A DNA stretch of 64,000 nucleotides from NCBI GenBank assembly GCA_029783825.1, contig JAREIK010011453.1, positions 7,501 through 71,500 of the forward strand, given 5' to 3'. Shown one piece after another: positions 1 to 12,021 of the stretch. The notes beneath the pieces are model-generated. The model made no database searches. It worked only from the letters and a program-made list of their open reading frames with translations, and had not been told where the DNA came from. This DNA comes from Sapria himalayana. Its lineage: Eukaryota; Streptophyta; Magnoliopsida; Malpighiales; Rafflesiaceae. A program made the translations under genes and the position numbers. Within the stretch, counting starts at the first letter, position 1. Each line of letters begins with the position of its first letter.

Positions 1-228
1 CAGGATAGGAAATCGCACAGAAGGACTTCTCCGCCCACCAAAACGACACAGCACGCACGCCGACGACAACAAACCAAAGCAACGCACATCAGGCAACCAC
101 CACTAGCTCACTTGCTTTTTTTGCCGAGGAACCATGCGAGCGCACTTGTCCCACATTTAAGCCAACCGCACGCCCGCTGCTCTCACGGGAGGCCACCAAC
201 TCCCCACGACCATTGGTGGGGGATCGAT
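1..228 (-). other. Degenerate ITS2 spacer of 45S rDNA (partial)
   Basis: Read on the minus strand, this follows directly on the 5.8S relic at 229-389. It contains the conserved plant ITS2 blocks GGCCTCCCGT and a CGGTTGGCxTAAAT-like stretch (around 155-200). It is cut by the window edge before any 26S sequence. GC content is far above the surrounding DNA. It is a spacer, not coding, so the open frames here are meaningless. Identification rests on its position beside 5.8S and the conserved ITS2 core. Confidence 0.75.
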
Positions 229-389
229 GCAAAATACCCAAGCAGAAGCACCCCCTCCACGAGGAAAAGGGGTGCCACTCGCATTCAAAAGCTCAATGAT
301 TCACAAAATTCTGTAATTCACACGACGTATCACATATGACCACGTTCTTCATCGATACGAGAGCCAAGATATCCATTGCTGGGAGTCAC
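229..389 (-). rRNA. 5.8S rRNA relic (pseudogene)
   Basis: The minus strand reads as plant 5.8S rRNA. The block that is normally GGATATCTCGGCTCTCGCATCGATGAAGAACG is present with changes, e.g. GGATATCTTGGCTCTCG followed by TATCGATGAAGAACG. It continues through the GTGAATTxCAGAAT and GAxxxxTTGAGxTTTTGAA regions and ends near GCATCG. Length, about 161 nt, matches the roughly 160-164 nt of plant 5.8S. Many differences from the universal sequence are C-to-T or G-to-A, as expected for an old methylated, non-functional copy. A functional 5.8S tolerates almost no change, so this is a pseudogene. Confidence 0.88.
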
Positions 390-560
390 ACGATTAATCG
401 CTCGTACAGCTCACGGGCCTCTCGCGGAGAGGCCGTAAAAACAAAATCTACGTCGCTTTACAACCCCATCCAAGCCCACGCCGCGAGGGGCTGGCAGCCC
501 ATTCCGACGCCGACCGAGAACAAAATGGGACGCGCACCACGACCAAATCTCATCACTTAT
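390..560 (-). other. Degenerate ITS1 spacer of 45S rDNA
   Basis: GC-rich sequence directly upstream (minus strand) of the 5.8S relic, in the ITS1 position. It contains CTCGGCAG-type blocks decayed to CTGCCAGCCCCTCGCGG and similar. The far end passes into AT-rich DNA near 560-600 without any recognisable 18S 3' end, so the rDNA fragment is truncated on that side. The exact right boundary is uncertain. Confidence 0.6.
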
Positions 561-599
561 TTTCCCATTTTAGACTTAATTTATTTACTTAGGGGCTAA

Positions 600-2357
600 C
601 AATCACATCACAAATATTTATTATTTTAATTTTTATATTTTCTCTATTTTTGAAATTTTATAATTCATTTAGCAATTTCAAAGACTAATAATCCATAATG
701 AGAAATTATTAAAAATTTCTTGATTATGATAATAAACAACTTAGCAATGCATCTATTTCAAGAACTAGATGATGAAACCACAAGCTGCACGGTTCATTAT
801 CTACCTTTGAGCTATAGTTCATTATCGGTCGCACTATATTGAATTCAAAAGTTCTTGAATTAATAAAATTAATTTTTTTATTTAGTTTATTTTTTTAACT
901 AAACTCATGAACCCCTAAACACTATATTGTATGAAATTGATTTTGGATGATGAAACCACAAGCTGCAACTTCATTCCAGCTTTGAGCTATCCAGCCAATG
1001 TCATGTCCAATATCTACCTTTTTTAAAGCATCATTCATCTCACTCACATCTTTATGAAGGGGCAATATCTAAAAATCATATTTAGTTATTTGACCTCATG
1101 ATATTACAATCAAGAAACACAAGCTTGACATGAGAGATCGCCATCTTTGGATGGCGCAAGGGGCTTTGCCAAGAAAAAGAAAAACATTTCAATTTATAGA
1201 CAGATGACATGATCTTCTCGTTCTTTTTGCTTTAAGCAATCCAAAAAGGATATTCAACGTTTAAGATTACACAACTCCAATGGGAGTTGCCATAATTGGT
1301 GTCATCTCCATAACCACTAAAATGACACCCAAACAACAAAAAAACATGCTCCAAAATAGGTGATAAAATACTATTCAAGGTCTTGGAGAGTCATATTTAG
1401 CAACTTTGGAGAGAGAAATGAGATGATACAAAATAACAGCCAAATACTGTTCATCTCAACAAATCTCATTGCCATTTAAGTTTAAATATATATTTTAATA
1501 AAACAATATTAGATTATTAAAATATCTCATTTAGACACTTATCATTGGATAAAAAAAATACTATTAAAGAGTGCCAAAACACTATTAAGGATTGCAAGAT
1601 AACATTTGGAACCCCATTTTTAGCAACCACCAATTGAGTTGCTTTTTGCAGTTTCATTATTTGGAGGTTCATTTATTTAATTATATGGTAAAACCAAGTG
1701 TGCAAACATAAATGATTCAAATTATGGTGTTACTTCAGAGCAGGTGCTCAATCTGATAGCTATCACTGCAGGTATGTATATACAAATATGTGTATGTGTG
1801 TGTGTGTGTGTGTGTGGGTGTCTGTGTATATAGACACGTGCATTTTCACCAGCACAAAAACAGATTGATTGTATTCTTCTATAATTAGAATATGCAATCA
1901 ATATGCAAAAAAATTACATTTATATATACAATGAGCAAATTTAATTTGCAATCAAAGCTCATATTGAAAGATAAAGAAAATATCATAATGCATCTGTGTA
2001 AATTGAATGATGTGACTGATTGTAAAAATGTAGTAAATCAGGGTCTCAATGTTATCTGTATGCCATATAATATTTTTTATTATTTATAAATTATAATAAA
2101 CTTAGATAAACTTAGATAAGTACTCTACGTACACTTATTCTTCATGATTATTATAAAGAAAAATATTTGTCACATATAACTAGTATATTATTAATTTGTA
2201 AGATGCTGTCATTGTCATAAAAATAAGAATTTATAGTTAGGTTTTTTTGACTACAAGAGAAAAATTATATGAATATTTCATATAGAATGTTTGAGTAAAT
2301 CATCTAGTAACAAGTCTTATTTTAAGATGTTCAACTTTTTTATTTATACTTTACTTT
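600..2357. other. AT-rich stretch without recognised gene
   Basis: No coding region, terminal repeat or RNA gene recognised. It includes a (TG)n microsatellite at 1795-1816. The motif 'cataattagaatat' near 1880 recurs near 13675, suggesting a shared degraded repeat. Confidence 0.4.
1795..1816. repeat. (TG)11 microsatellite
   Basis: Eleven TG units, preceded by TATG and followed by GGTGTC. Confidence 0.9.
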
Positions 2358-2900
2358 TTAGTGAGCTTTCATGACTCTGATTCTAGGATTTTGTGAGTTT
2401 CTACTCTTGGAATTGTGGGTCTCTACTGCTGGAATCATGGTTGTGATCCTTCCGCCACCTCTTCTTGTTGTCATCAGAATTCTGGAAATGTCTTTCATAT
2501 GATGCTGATGCAATGCGTCGATGCAGTTTGTGTTGATCATTGTCGCACATAGTGGGTGTGTGACAATGATTGGCATAGAATATGTGAGCCTTTTCAATCC
2601 TTGTGTATTGCACTATAGCACACTTGTTTGAGTGCACTGTGGTAACACAATGCACATATATCTCTCTAGGGTTTGCTCTCCCCATATGTCCTAGAGTTTG
2701 TTTTTTAAGGTATAACTTTGATACCATATTGAACTTTAAGTCAAACAAAAAAACACACAATAAATTAAATAATCTCTAAATAAATAACAGCATGCAATGG
2801 CCTTATATAAAGGTTAATGAATTAGAATAATGTACATGTTAGGTTCTTCAATAAAAAATGCCATAACGACAATTAAAAAAGTAACCAACATAGAGTATGA
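2358..2900 (-). mobile_element. LTR-retrotransposon relic, PBS and leader region
   Basis: On the minus strand the sequence ATGGTATCAAAG (near 2710-2725) matches the initiator-tRNA-Met primer binding site typical of plant Ty1/Copia elements (TGGTATCAGAGC). Upstream of it on that strand (2726-2900) is an LTR-like segment with a TATATAAGG block (around 2803). Downstream (2358-2700) is a leader or early-gag region rich in CA-type words, with short open frames of no recognisable product. No intact coding sequence remains. A similar arrangement occurs at 3240-3570 and 40390-40870. Confidence 0.4.
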
Positions 2901-3239
2901 CTATAAATTGCAACAATCCCTTGTACAAGTTTAAGTACTAGGGAATGTGTTTGGCAATAATTTTGTAAATGTTATAATTTAGTAGAAAACTACCATATAA
3001 ATAATGTATTCAAATATATCAATGATGCAAAACTATAAATTGAGTTTAATAAATAAAGTTTGGTAAAATTGTGATTTACTTTAAGTTTGACGGGAAGCTC
3101 GAAGGAGCTATGAATGAGTTGAAAGTCTGATAGCGAAAACTTCTCTATGGGTATAGAAAACATACACTAGTTAGCATGCCCGACCCTTTGCCTATGAGTT
3201 GAAAGTACTTTAAGTTTCTTCATATCAAAATTCTGACCC

Positions 3240-3570
3240 ATAAAACCCTAACTGCACATGCTTGGGGTTCTTCTCAATTTAACTCATGATTGCTCAAAAA
3301 TGACAACCTACGCTACACAAATGAAACCACACACTACACAGCCACAATTTCGACGTCACAGGTTTTGAAGTATGTCGATCACAATGTCTGTGTGCCTCCT
3401 CCGTCGAATTATTGTGCAAGTGTTTGCATTGTTGCATGCAATGACATGTGCATTGTGCTGAATGCTGATACAATGTACTTGCTCTCTTTACCAACCATAG
3501 GATTTGTATTCCTAAGATTTTAGCTTTGATACTATATGAAAATTTAAATCAAGTAAAAATATATAATCAT
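3240..3570 (-). mobile_element. Second LTR-retrotransposon PBS-proximal relic
   Basis: The minus strand contains TATAGTATCAAAGC (about 3525-3540), a decayed tRNA-Met primer binding site, followed by a leader with the same CA-rich vocabulary as 2358-2700 (such as AATGCACATGTCATTGCATG). It lies in the same orientation about 800 bp from the first relic, so the two could be copies of one family. No coding capacity. Confidence 0.35.
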
Positions 3571-6500
3571 ACCGAGTTAATGAACATGGATGTGGGGTAA
3601 CCCACTTGCTAAGTTATCCTATCAATAATAAAAAAAACAAGATAATACTTAAAGAAACAATAAACTACAACAAAGTTTGGATGACCGTTTGTTGTGAGAA
3701 TAACTTCAAAAATGTAATGATGGAATAAAGGTACAAATTACATTATTGACAAAGTTTACAAACATAGTTGTTTTGATTAGTTGAGTATTTCAGGTGAAAA
3801 GACATCACATCCCACTTCTTGACAATACAACATCTTATGTCACTGATGTTGCCACAAAATACTACTCTGTGAGTTCAACTGATGGATGCAGACATCATTA
3901 TTGCCTTTAAGCAACACTATGATCTCTGCCATATGCAGAATACAATTGATTGTGATGATCATGATGAGAGAGAAACATCTTTTAGGTAGACCAATTAATT
4001 GTCTTGAAGTAGTCATGTGCCACCTAAAAAGAGACCACTTAGGAGATATTAACAACTACTTCAAATACATAGCCTCTTCGTAGGTGAGAAGATTATTGTT
4101 GATAACCATGATCCAACTAGACTGCTACAAAGCAAGGGTTGATGGATGCACTCAAATCTCTCTGCCTGGGTGATCCATTGTCAATCTAATTGCTGCTGAA
4201 TCTGGTAGAAGAGGAGTAAGCTGTTACATTGAGTTGATGAACACATATTGTGAACATGATAAGAAAAATAGAAGTGAATAATGGCTAAGATGAGATCATT
4301 GAACAACAGTAGGACACGGTGTAATTCTCTAATGAAGAGAAGCTTCATTGCATCAATGTATTTCTTTCCATACTAGTAGTTAAAAATGGGATTCATTGCA
4401 TTATTCACAAGTTATTTCATGAGTTCCAGTCTTTCCTATGCCTCTAGTCTACCTGCAAGAGTATCTGTGATGCATGATTGCATCAGTTCTTGCAGAAAGC
4501 TACTTATGGGAAGTGATAAAAATAATATATTTTTTATTATTTTTATTTTTTTCTAATTTATGATCAGGATCAAACTTGATAATTTTTAACTTATATCTTA
4601 GTTTCAATAGAAAGAGATTGGTAGCATGTAATCTGATATTTTAATAGATGTTATATCCTTTTAGGATGTAAGTGTAACTTATCTGAGGGATGACGTATCG
4701 TTCTTGTACCAACTATATCTATTTTGAGAAGATGAAAATTTTTTCTTATGAATATAAAATTTATATTTTTGACATTTATAATCGTTGAACTTAATATAAT
4801 GAATGAGAAATTAATTTTAAAGTTAATTTATATATGAGATTTATTATGTTGCACATACTTAATATAAAAATCTTACCTAATAAATCATCTCAAATATTTC
4901 TTTTAAACATATTTATTGCATATTATTATTTGATGTATTATTAAATATTATGTTGAATATTTTATTTTGCATCTCACTTTCCTTAAAGACTGAACAAATA
5001 CTCTATATGTTATGATCATCATGATTATAAAAGATTTCATAAAATTCTAATATTTTTTTATTTAATTTTCATTTAAAATAAATAAAGTAGTTGATAACAC
5101 ATGCAAATATGTTATCATTCTGACTAGTTCAAATGTCATATGTTATGAATATTATTTTATTTTGTGTTTTAAGGTTATTAATTATCATTTGTTTTTTTAT
5201 TTTATTATTTTGTCATTTCTATTGGTTCACCTAATAATTTTATAATAAGCATGTTAGATATATGTTTGCATAAAATATAATCTAAATCTTCTAAAAATTT
5301 AATCAAAAGACCCATACTAGTAATGAACTTAGACATGCCTTTACTTGCAAACTCATGTTGGTTAATAAAGTATATATGAAATTAAAATTAATCCATATTC
5401 AAATACTTTATCACTTATACTTATTTGGGTTTGTCCGAGATCTAATACATTATATATTCTGATGCATTGTTTGAGATATCTCTTAATATATTTAGTGTCA
5501 TAAATATTCTAACAAGTATATATTTTTTATAGTATATACATTGTGTCGATTGTTTTTGATGTCTTTAATATTTTTATTTTTAATTATCTTAAAATCGGGT
5601 TGTATTATAGATGTTCATCTATTCTTTAAGATTTTTAGGTGCAAGGATTGAGGTTGCCTGCGACTGGGAGATGACCTAGTAATGAATATTTTTGGTCGGG
5701 TTGTTATTATCTATATATATGTTTATATTATTTTCATAATCATTATTATTTATTATTTTTTAGTTTAAAGTGTTTTGACTATGAGATGACTTTATTTTAT
5801 TTATAGTATACTAGAAGAAAATTTAATTCAAAAAAAAATAAAAATAAAGCATGTATATTTTCAACCTATATGCCCAGTAATTCAGCATTCTTCAATCGGC
5901 ATGATTGCCTACCAATATTAAGTTACAGTGATTTACATAGTTTCAATTTTAATATGATATTATTTATGTAATTTAAAAACATAAATAAAACTATTGCTAA
6001 ACCATGTTATTAAAGAATAGTTGTGATATTTTGAGAGAGCTATAAAAAATCTTATTCATAATCATTATTATTTATTATTATATCTTTAGTCATTAGAAGA
6101 AATCCAATGATTTGCAATATATATATATATATATATATATATTAGTCATTCCAATCGTGACATTTACTTGTTGTTGGCACTATCATAATTTAGAAGGCAA
6201 CCATTATTTCTAACAATGATCATATATTTAAAATGGGGGCACATGCATTCATTTTTCCTACTTATAATTAATATTATAACAGAGATGCATGAGTGTGCAT
6301 GCTTATTTTATAAATATGCAAGCATGACAAATATGTGTTAGTCATGCGTCATGCATGTTTGTGTTGGTATTGCTGAATTATGTGGGTCGTGCCTAGTACT
6401 ACATGTGTCTTGTTTCTTGCATGCCCTACACGACATGAGTTATGCCGTAAATTGGTATGTGTTAGGTCCATGCATGGCTTTGGACCATGCTGTGTAGTGC

Positions 6501-6629
6501 TAATCATGACTTTTTTGTACTATAACTTGAGTCAAGTGTGGGCTAGGCTTGATGTCACATCATCACTTATGGAGAGTCTATTTCTCAACCAAAAAGAAAA
6601 AAATAATCCTCAAGGTGTTCTTGTAGGGC
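3571..6629. other. Gene-less region, AT-rich, origin unresolved
   Basis: I recognise no protein or repeat termini. The block 3780-4510 is less AT-rich and gene-like in composition, especially on the minus strand, but its translation matches nothing I know. A (TA)n run lies at 6117-6142. From about 4520 to 6110 the sequence is strongly AT-rich. Confidence 0.4.
6117..6142. repeat. (AT)13 microsatellite
   Basis: Uninterrupted AT repeat within a very AT-rich tract. Confidence 0.9.
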
Positions 6630-7012
6630 GGTAAGAAGCTTCAAGAAACTTAGAGAGATCTCTCATTTCCAAGTAAAGTGTGGAAGGTTCTAAGGGATTA
6701 AAATGTCTATAATCTTCCAAGGTTTTAGAGGATATTGAAGTGTCTAAACCTTCTAAGATTCTAGACACTTCCATTGATATCTATAAAAGAGGAAGTGACC
6801 TCATTTTCAATTACCAAGTTATACACTTTTTTTTAATGATACGTCATTTTTTTATTGTATTTTTGAGTTTTCTTTGTTTCTAAATTGTTGGTAGAAGTGG
6901 AGTACCACTTCCATGAAAAACAAGAGGTTGACATAGCTACATCCAACAAGTGTGTTGCCTAAGTGTAACATGAAAGCTTAGCCAAAAACTAAGTTTGTGA
7001 TAGCTGGTACCA
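6630..7012 (+). repeat. 5' LTR of the Gypsy element (approximate)
   Basis: Similar to 11405-11611 plus 13256-13449. It ends just before the primer binding site at 7015. The start is approximate. A CTATAAAAGAGG promoter-like TATA box lies near 6781-6792, and its counterpart in the other LTR is near 11575. Confidence 0.6.
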
Positions 7013-7014
7013 GA

Positions 7015-7025
7015 GTGAAGTTGAG
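7015..7025 (+). other. Primer binding site (tRNA-iMet type)
   Basis: TGGTACCAGAG, one base different from the TGGTATCAGAG usual in plant LTR elements, immediately downstream of the 5' LTR. Confidence 0.7.
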
Positions 7026-7059
7026 TGTGTATAGTAACTCAAAAGACTCTCATGTGGAA

Positions 7060-8130
7060 GAGGGTTTCAATGAAGTTTGAGAATATGACATTGACCATCC
7101 TGTCAAGAGTAAGGAAAAGAATGAAAAGTCATGTGATCCTATTATAAGCTTGAATGGTCAGGTGACTAGGTTAGGAATCAATATGACATACACCAAAGAG
7201 GGAATGAAGTTCTTGGAGCAAATTACGAAGATGATAGTGAAGGATCTAAAAGTGTAGATCTAAGATCTTCAAGAGGGGATGCGAAACTCAGCAATCCTAA
7301 TGTAAGGAGTTTATGAGTATCCTGAACATGCTAACTAGCTCGGAGTTAAGGGTGGAGAGAAGCTAAGATAAGATGTGTTAATTTATATGGTAGTTTTGTC
7401 AACTCGAGTGATGACCATCCTTGAGGCACTGACAGTAGAGGTGCCACATGCCCACACATTTAGGAGACAATGTGATGCCAAAGAGTTAGATAATGACTTA
7501 TGACATATGAAAAAGTACTGAGTCAATTGCACTAACCAATGAGACAACAAAGACATACATTACTATTCTTTATCTCACTGATAATGCAATATTATAGTAC
7601 ATAGAAGATTAATGGAGATTGAAGGGGGACATGCATAATAGATACTTGACTTGATTTCAAGAGAGATATCAAAAAATAGTTCTACCCAGAAAATATAATA
7701 CATATGACATGTACAAAGATAAAGCATTTCAAATATATGTGATCAATTCATGTCTATGTTAAGAGTTCTCTTTTTTTAATTCTTGAGGCTTTTAATATGA
7801 GGGAGGAGAAAATATTCTTCAACTTTGTGGACAACCTGTGGGGTTGGGATGAGCAAGTGCTGATGAGATGAGGTGTCTGGCAATTAGCACAACCATGACA
7901 GTAGCATAGTCAATCATGGATTTTTGAAAGGGAGACTCAATTCAAGCCAAGTCACCATTCAAGGGTAGATATGCTAAAGATGTGGGAGAGAATGAACTCA
8001 AGAACTATAATGTTAAAGAGAGATCAGATGTGATTTCTACTAAAAAAAGTGTGAGGGGTGAGACAAGCTAAAAATCAATTGTTTTCTATGTGATGAACCA
8101 TACTGGGCTTGTGAATGTCCTAAGAGAATA
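7060..8130 (+). pseudogene. Gypsy gag remnant with a CCHC-type knuckle
   Basis: The gag region encodes the structural protein that packages element RNA. The frame is broken by many stops. The clearest landmark is a zinc-knuckle remnant at 8080-8121, reading CFLCDEPYWACECPK. This corresponds to the C-x2-C-x4-H-x4-C knuckle with the histidine replaced by tyrosine, so metal binding should be impaired. It lies directly upstream of the protease domain, as in other chromoviruses. Confidence 0.6.
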
Positions 8131-8255
8131 ATTTTGATTGCTATAATCAAGTGGAAGACTGAACAAGAGGGTGATGATGCATATATGGATCAATGTAGTT
8201 GTTGAATTCCTTCAAAATAAAGCTAATCATGAAGCAACCTCTTGGTAAATAACTC

Positions 8256-8567
8256 ATGCATGTGGAGGTCAAGATAAATAGAATATTTGAAAAAGTCATG
8301 ATAGATACCGGTGTCACACATAATTTTGTCTCAGATGAGACAAAGAGACTCAAGCTTCAAACATCCAAGGAGGTAGGTTGGCTCAAAGTAGTTAATTTCG
8401 TTGCCAAGCTATCAAAAGGAGTAGCTCATGAGATAATGAATATCGTGCTATTGGAAAATAATGTTGATTTCACAATAGCAAACACGAATGACTTTAAGGT
8501 AATGATTGAGATGAATTTTCTATGCAATGTAAAAGTTGTACCCTTATTTTTTATGCACAATGACTAA
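8256..8567 (+). pseudogene. Gypsy aspartic protease remnant
   Basis: An open stretch of about 100 codons with the retropepsin active-site motif in the form MIDTGVTHNFVS (residues 24-35 of the frame), matching the D-S/T-G-A-T-H-NFI/V pattern of plant Gypsy proteases. It is followed by the expected hydrophobic strands. The catalytic Asp and Gly are retained, but the surrounding polyprotein is broken, so it is not expected to be expressed as a functional protein. It lies between the gag knuckle and RT. Confidence 0.75.
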
Positions 8568-8744
8568 TTTAGAAAAGGAAGCATCATATATGGTTTCCAC
8601 TATCATTGAAAGCAAAGCTAAGACCTATATACTATTGACTATACAATTAAAGAGTGAGCTGAAAAAGAATGATATGACCTACTTGGTGGTTCTTAAGGAA
8701 AACATGATTGTTCCTTTATGAATTTTTGTGCCCATAGAAGTTGA

Positions 8745-9480
8745 TAAGATGTTGAATGAGTTCAAATATGTAAGACTATCGGAGATCCCCAAAAAGTTCC
8801 CACCAAGTAGGAAAGAAGATCAAGGGACCAAGCTGTAGTCGGGAGTCAAATCCCCGGTCATGGTGTCCTACATGATGACACTCTCAAAATTGGAGGAGTT
8901 GAGAAGACAACTAAAGGAGCTATTGAATGTCAGTTTCATCCAATTATCCAAAGTCTCATACGGTGTACCAATCTTATTCTAGAAGAAGTATGGTGAGTTA
9001 TTATGAATGTGCTTTGACTATCGGGTTCTCAACAAAGTGTTGATCAAAAATAAATATCTCATTCCTTTATTGTTAATCTATTTGATCAATTTGGTAGAGC
9101 GGGATAACTTCATTAAGTTGGACTTTTGGTCGGAATATTACAAGGCTAGGATAGCCAAAGGGAATGAGTTGAAGACAACATGCATGACAAGGTATGATTT
9201 TTATGAATTCTTAGTGATGTCTTTTGATTTTATTAATGTACATACTATATTTTACACATTGATGAATAATATATTTTACCCTTAGATAAGTTTGTGATGA
9301 TATATCTAGATAATATTGTTACACATAGTAACGTATTGGAAAAACATGTTGATCATCTAAGAAAAATATTTCAGCTATTAAGATAAAATGAATTACATGT
9401 GAAGTAGGAGAGACATCCCTTTGTTTGGGAAGAAGTTAATTACTTAGGATATCTTATCAAAGATGAAAAATTGGATCTCC
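8745..9480 (+). pseudogene. Gypsy reverse transcriptase remnant, YLDD changed to YLDN
   Basis: The frame CFDYRVLNKVLIKNKYLIPL (from 9010) matches the RT finger/palm block, normally CVDYRxLNKxTxKNxYPLP. This continues with NFIKLDFWSEYYKARI (normally FSKLDLRSGYHQIRI). After a stop, FVMIYLDNIV around 9290-9320 is the catalytic YLDD box with the second Asp mutated to Asn. The last Asp of the box is essential for polymerisation. Several in-frame stops (e.g. at about 9283) confirm inactivity. Confidence 0.8.
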
Positions 9481-9659
9481 CTAGTATGACACCATAATTA
9501 AGGTCATTCTTTGACTTGGTTAACTACTATTATCGATCCACCAAGGGGTATTCAACAAGAATACCTTCATTGATTAATTTTTTCAAGAAGAATAATGTAT
9601 GAATATGGGATGAAAATTGTCAACAATCTTTTGAAGACTAGAAGAAGGTTATAATGGAA

Positions 9660-10030
9660 GAGTATGTGTTGACACTACCCGACCATATAAAGGTATTAAA
9701 GATACGCACTGATATCTCTAATTTTGCTACCAAAAGGGTTCTTATACATGAAAGATACTTCATAGTTTTTGAAAGCCACAAGCTCAATTATACATAGAAG
9801 TAGTACACGATCAAAGAGAAAAAGATGATAGTGAATATTCATTATTTGCGGACATAGAGACATTACCTATTGAGGTTGCATTTCATAGTAACGACGGATA
9901 AAATTGTGTTTAATTACTTGCAAATCCAAAAAAAGCTAAGGCCATAGCAAGCAAGGTGGCAATACTTTTTAGTTGAGTTTGACTATATATTGGAATATAA
10001 GTTAGATACTACTATTCGTGTGATTGGGCC
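9660..10030 (+). pseudogene. Gypsy RNase H remnant
   Basis: Translation in broken frames gives LPDHIKVLKIRTDISNFATK, corresponding to the start of Ty3 RNase H (LPDFxKPFxVxTDAS). It is followed by ESHKLN, the YxIxEKEMxAIV-like segment and FIVTTDKIVFNYL (normally FxVxTDHxALxYL). The Asp of the TDIS motif remains. Multiple stops are present. Confidence 0.65.
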
Positions 10031-10149
10031 TTAATTCTAAAAATAGAGCTAGTATCTATGACTAACCAATATTATTTTCCTAGCTTATGAGGGAAAGACA
10101 TAACGATCTTGGATAGAGGATGCTCTATTGTACACAAAGGGCTACGACT

Positions 10150-10840
10150 TTACATACTTAAGTGGAGAAATATCAGACGGAATCTCATTAATGAGTGTCA
10201 TGACTTCAAATAGGCTGATTAGCCAGGCCAACGACATATGAGAGTTTAACTAGAGTTTTTTTTACTATTGTGCCACAAATTTGAGATGATATGAAAATTT
10301 ATATGAAGATTTGTCTTGTGTCAACATGACAAAGGGAAATATCATCCTAGAGGATAATTGGAGTCCCTACATATTGTTGAGTGGCCTTGGGAAAATATCA
10401 TGGACTTAATCCTTGGCTTACCCAAGTTCGAGGGATATGAATCGATCAAATTTGTGGTGAACTATTTCCCAAATATGCTACATTCATAGTAACTCATAAG
10501 AATTGCATAGCATATGTGATAGATAATCCATTCCTTAAAAATATAGGGAAATATTGGAGACTATCAAAATTTCTTATATGTGATCTTTCTTCATGCTTGA
10601 TTGGGAAATTCTAGATGAAGCGCTTTAAACTTATGGGTATGATGTTCTACTTCTTTACTAGTTTTCACCCTCAGATTAATGAGCATACAAAATGAGTAAA
10701 TATATTACTAGAGCTATATTTGAAATAATTTGTGAGCACTAACTTGACTGAACAAAACTGCTAGATGTGGTTTGTTTTATTACAACCTACAAAGGAGTGA
10801 AACAATCGAGATGAGTTCATTCAAGATAGTCATTGAGAAA
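10150..10840 (+). pseudogene. Gypsy integrase remnant
   Basis: The broken frames contain the end of the HHCC zinc region (CQHDKGKYHPRG-like, near 10325). The catalytic core begins with VEWPWENIMDLILGLPK (normally PWxxISMDFIxGLPK). Farther on are the DRD-like segment, mutated to LICDLSSCLIG, and FHPQINEHTK-stop-VN (normally FHPQTDGQTERVN). This is the strand-transfer enzyme of the element, inactivated by stops and by loss of conserved core residues. Confidence 0.7.
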
Positions 10841-10974
10841 TAATCGATGATCTCACACTCTAGTTGGAGGGTACATAAGGAAGAGTCTATTGCCTATAAA
10901 TTTGCTAAGGGATGACATGGGCAAATTGATATAACACGCTCATACTTAGAGAAAGATGCTAGAAAGATGAAGAA

Positions 10975-11355
10975 GTGAGGCTGACAAGTAGAGGAGACCT
11001 ATTGAATTCTAGGCTAGTGATTTTGTGCTTATCAAGACCATACCACAACAATTTAAGTTCTTTTAAAAAACATAAAGGGCTTGTAAGAAAATATGAAGAT
11101 CTATTTCCCATACTGGATGAGTTAGTAAGGTATCATACAAGGTCAAGTTATTACCAAGTTAAGATTCATTTTATCTTTCATATTAGCAATATCAAATCCT
11201 ATCATGAAGATAAGGAGGATCCAAGTCAAGAGATTTCTAAAAGATCATTTATAGTAGTAGTGAATTTTTATGATAAAGAGGCTGACTACATCATGTCATA
11301 CCAAAACTTGAGTAAGAATAATTTTCATGTTTACAAAGAATACTCAGTAAAATAG
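10975..11355 (+). pseudogene. Gypsy integrase C-terminus and chromodomain-like tail
   Basis: An open stretch of 126 codons. Residues around 60-80 (KIHFIFHISNIKSYHEDKED) match the PVFHVSxLKPYHED-type end of integrase. The tail KRSFIVVVNFYDKEADYIM matches the start of a chromodomain (VxxxYDxExExIL). Only the first strand of the chromodomain is visible before the stop. It lies immediately upstream of the 3' LTR. Chromodomains target chromoviruses to heterochromatin. Confidence 0.65.
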
Positions 11356-11789
11356 AAATGACTATCAGAAAAGGAAATCAACTGGGAGTCAACAATAATA
11401 ATATGATAAAGAGCTCCTCTCTCCATCAAGCTTTTAGGAACATGAAGAGATATCTTTTTTTCAAATAAAGTGTGAAAGATTCTAGAGGATTAAAGTATCT
11501 AGAACTTTCCAAAGCTCTAGATGTTTGTAAAATATTTAAAATCTTTTAAGATTCTAGATATTTTCATTGATATGTATAAAATAGGAGGTGACCTCATTTG
11601 TAAATGGCTAAGGTGATGTCTGTTTTTTTACTTAATACTGAATACAATTTTTTTTTGAGATTAATATTTAATGGTACTTAATAGCTGTGTTGCACGGATA
11701 CGGTTTGGAAGCACCGTGTCCGCGTGTCGGACACCTGGACACGCAGACACGGGTCGGACACGCGTCGGATACGTGTCCGATACGCCACG

Positions 11790-11870
11790 TGGCGTATCGG
11801 ACACAAATCCGTATGAGATACGCCACGTGGCATATCGGACACAAATCCGTATGAGATACGCCACGTGGCA
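11790..11870. repeat. Repeated palindrome GATACGCCACGTGGC in the MITE
   Basis: A near-identical unit (TGAGATACGCCACGTGGC plus ATATCGGACACAAATCCG) occurs in tandem, two to three times. Each copy holds the palindrome GCCACGTGGC. Confidence 0.7.
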
Positions 11871-12021
11871 TATCGGATACGCGTCGGAGACGTATCCGAC
11901 GAGTTTTCCGGAAACAGTCATTTACCTCCCGACGCGTCTTTACCTACCAACGCGTTGAGGAGCACACCGCCGACAGTGAGGAGCACGCCGCCGAGCCGCC
12001 GACTATACCTAAGGTAAGGAT

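Noticed and set aside
112..599. Two small open frames in the GC-rich left end
   Set aside because: They lie on the opposite strand of ITS/5.8S rDNA sequence and have no protein meaning.
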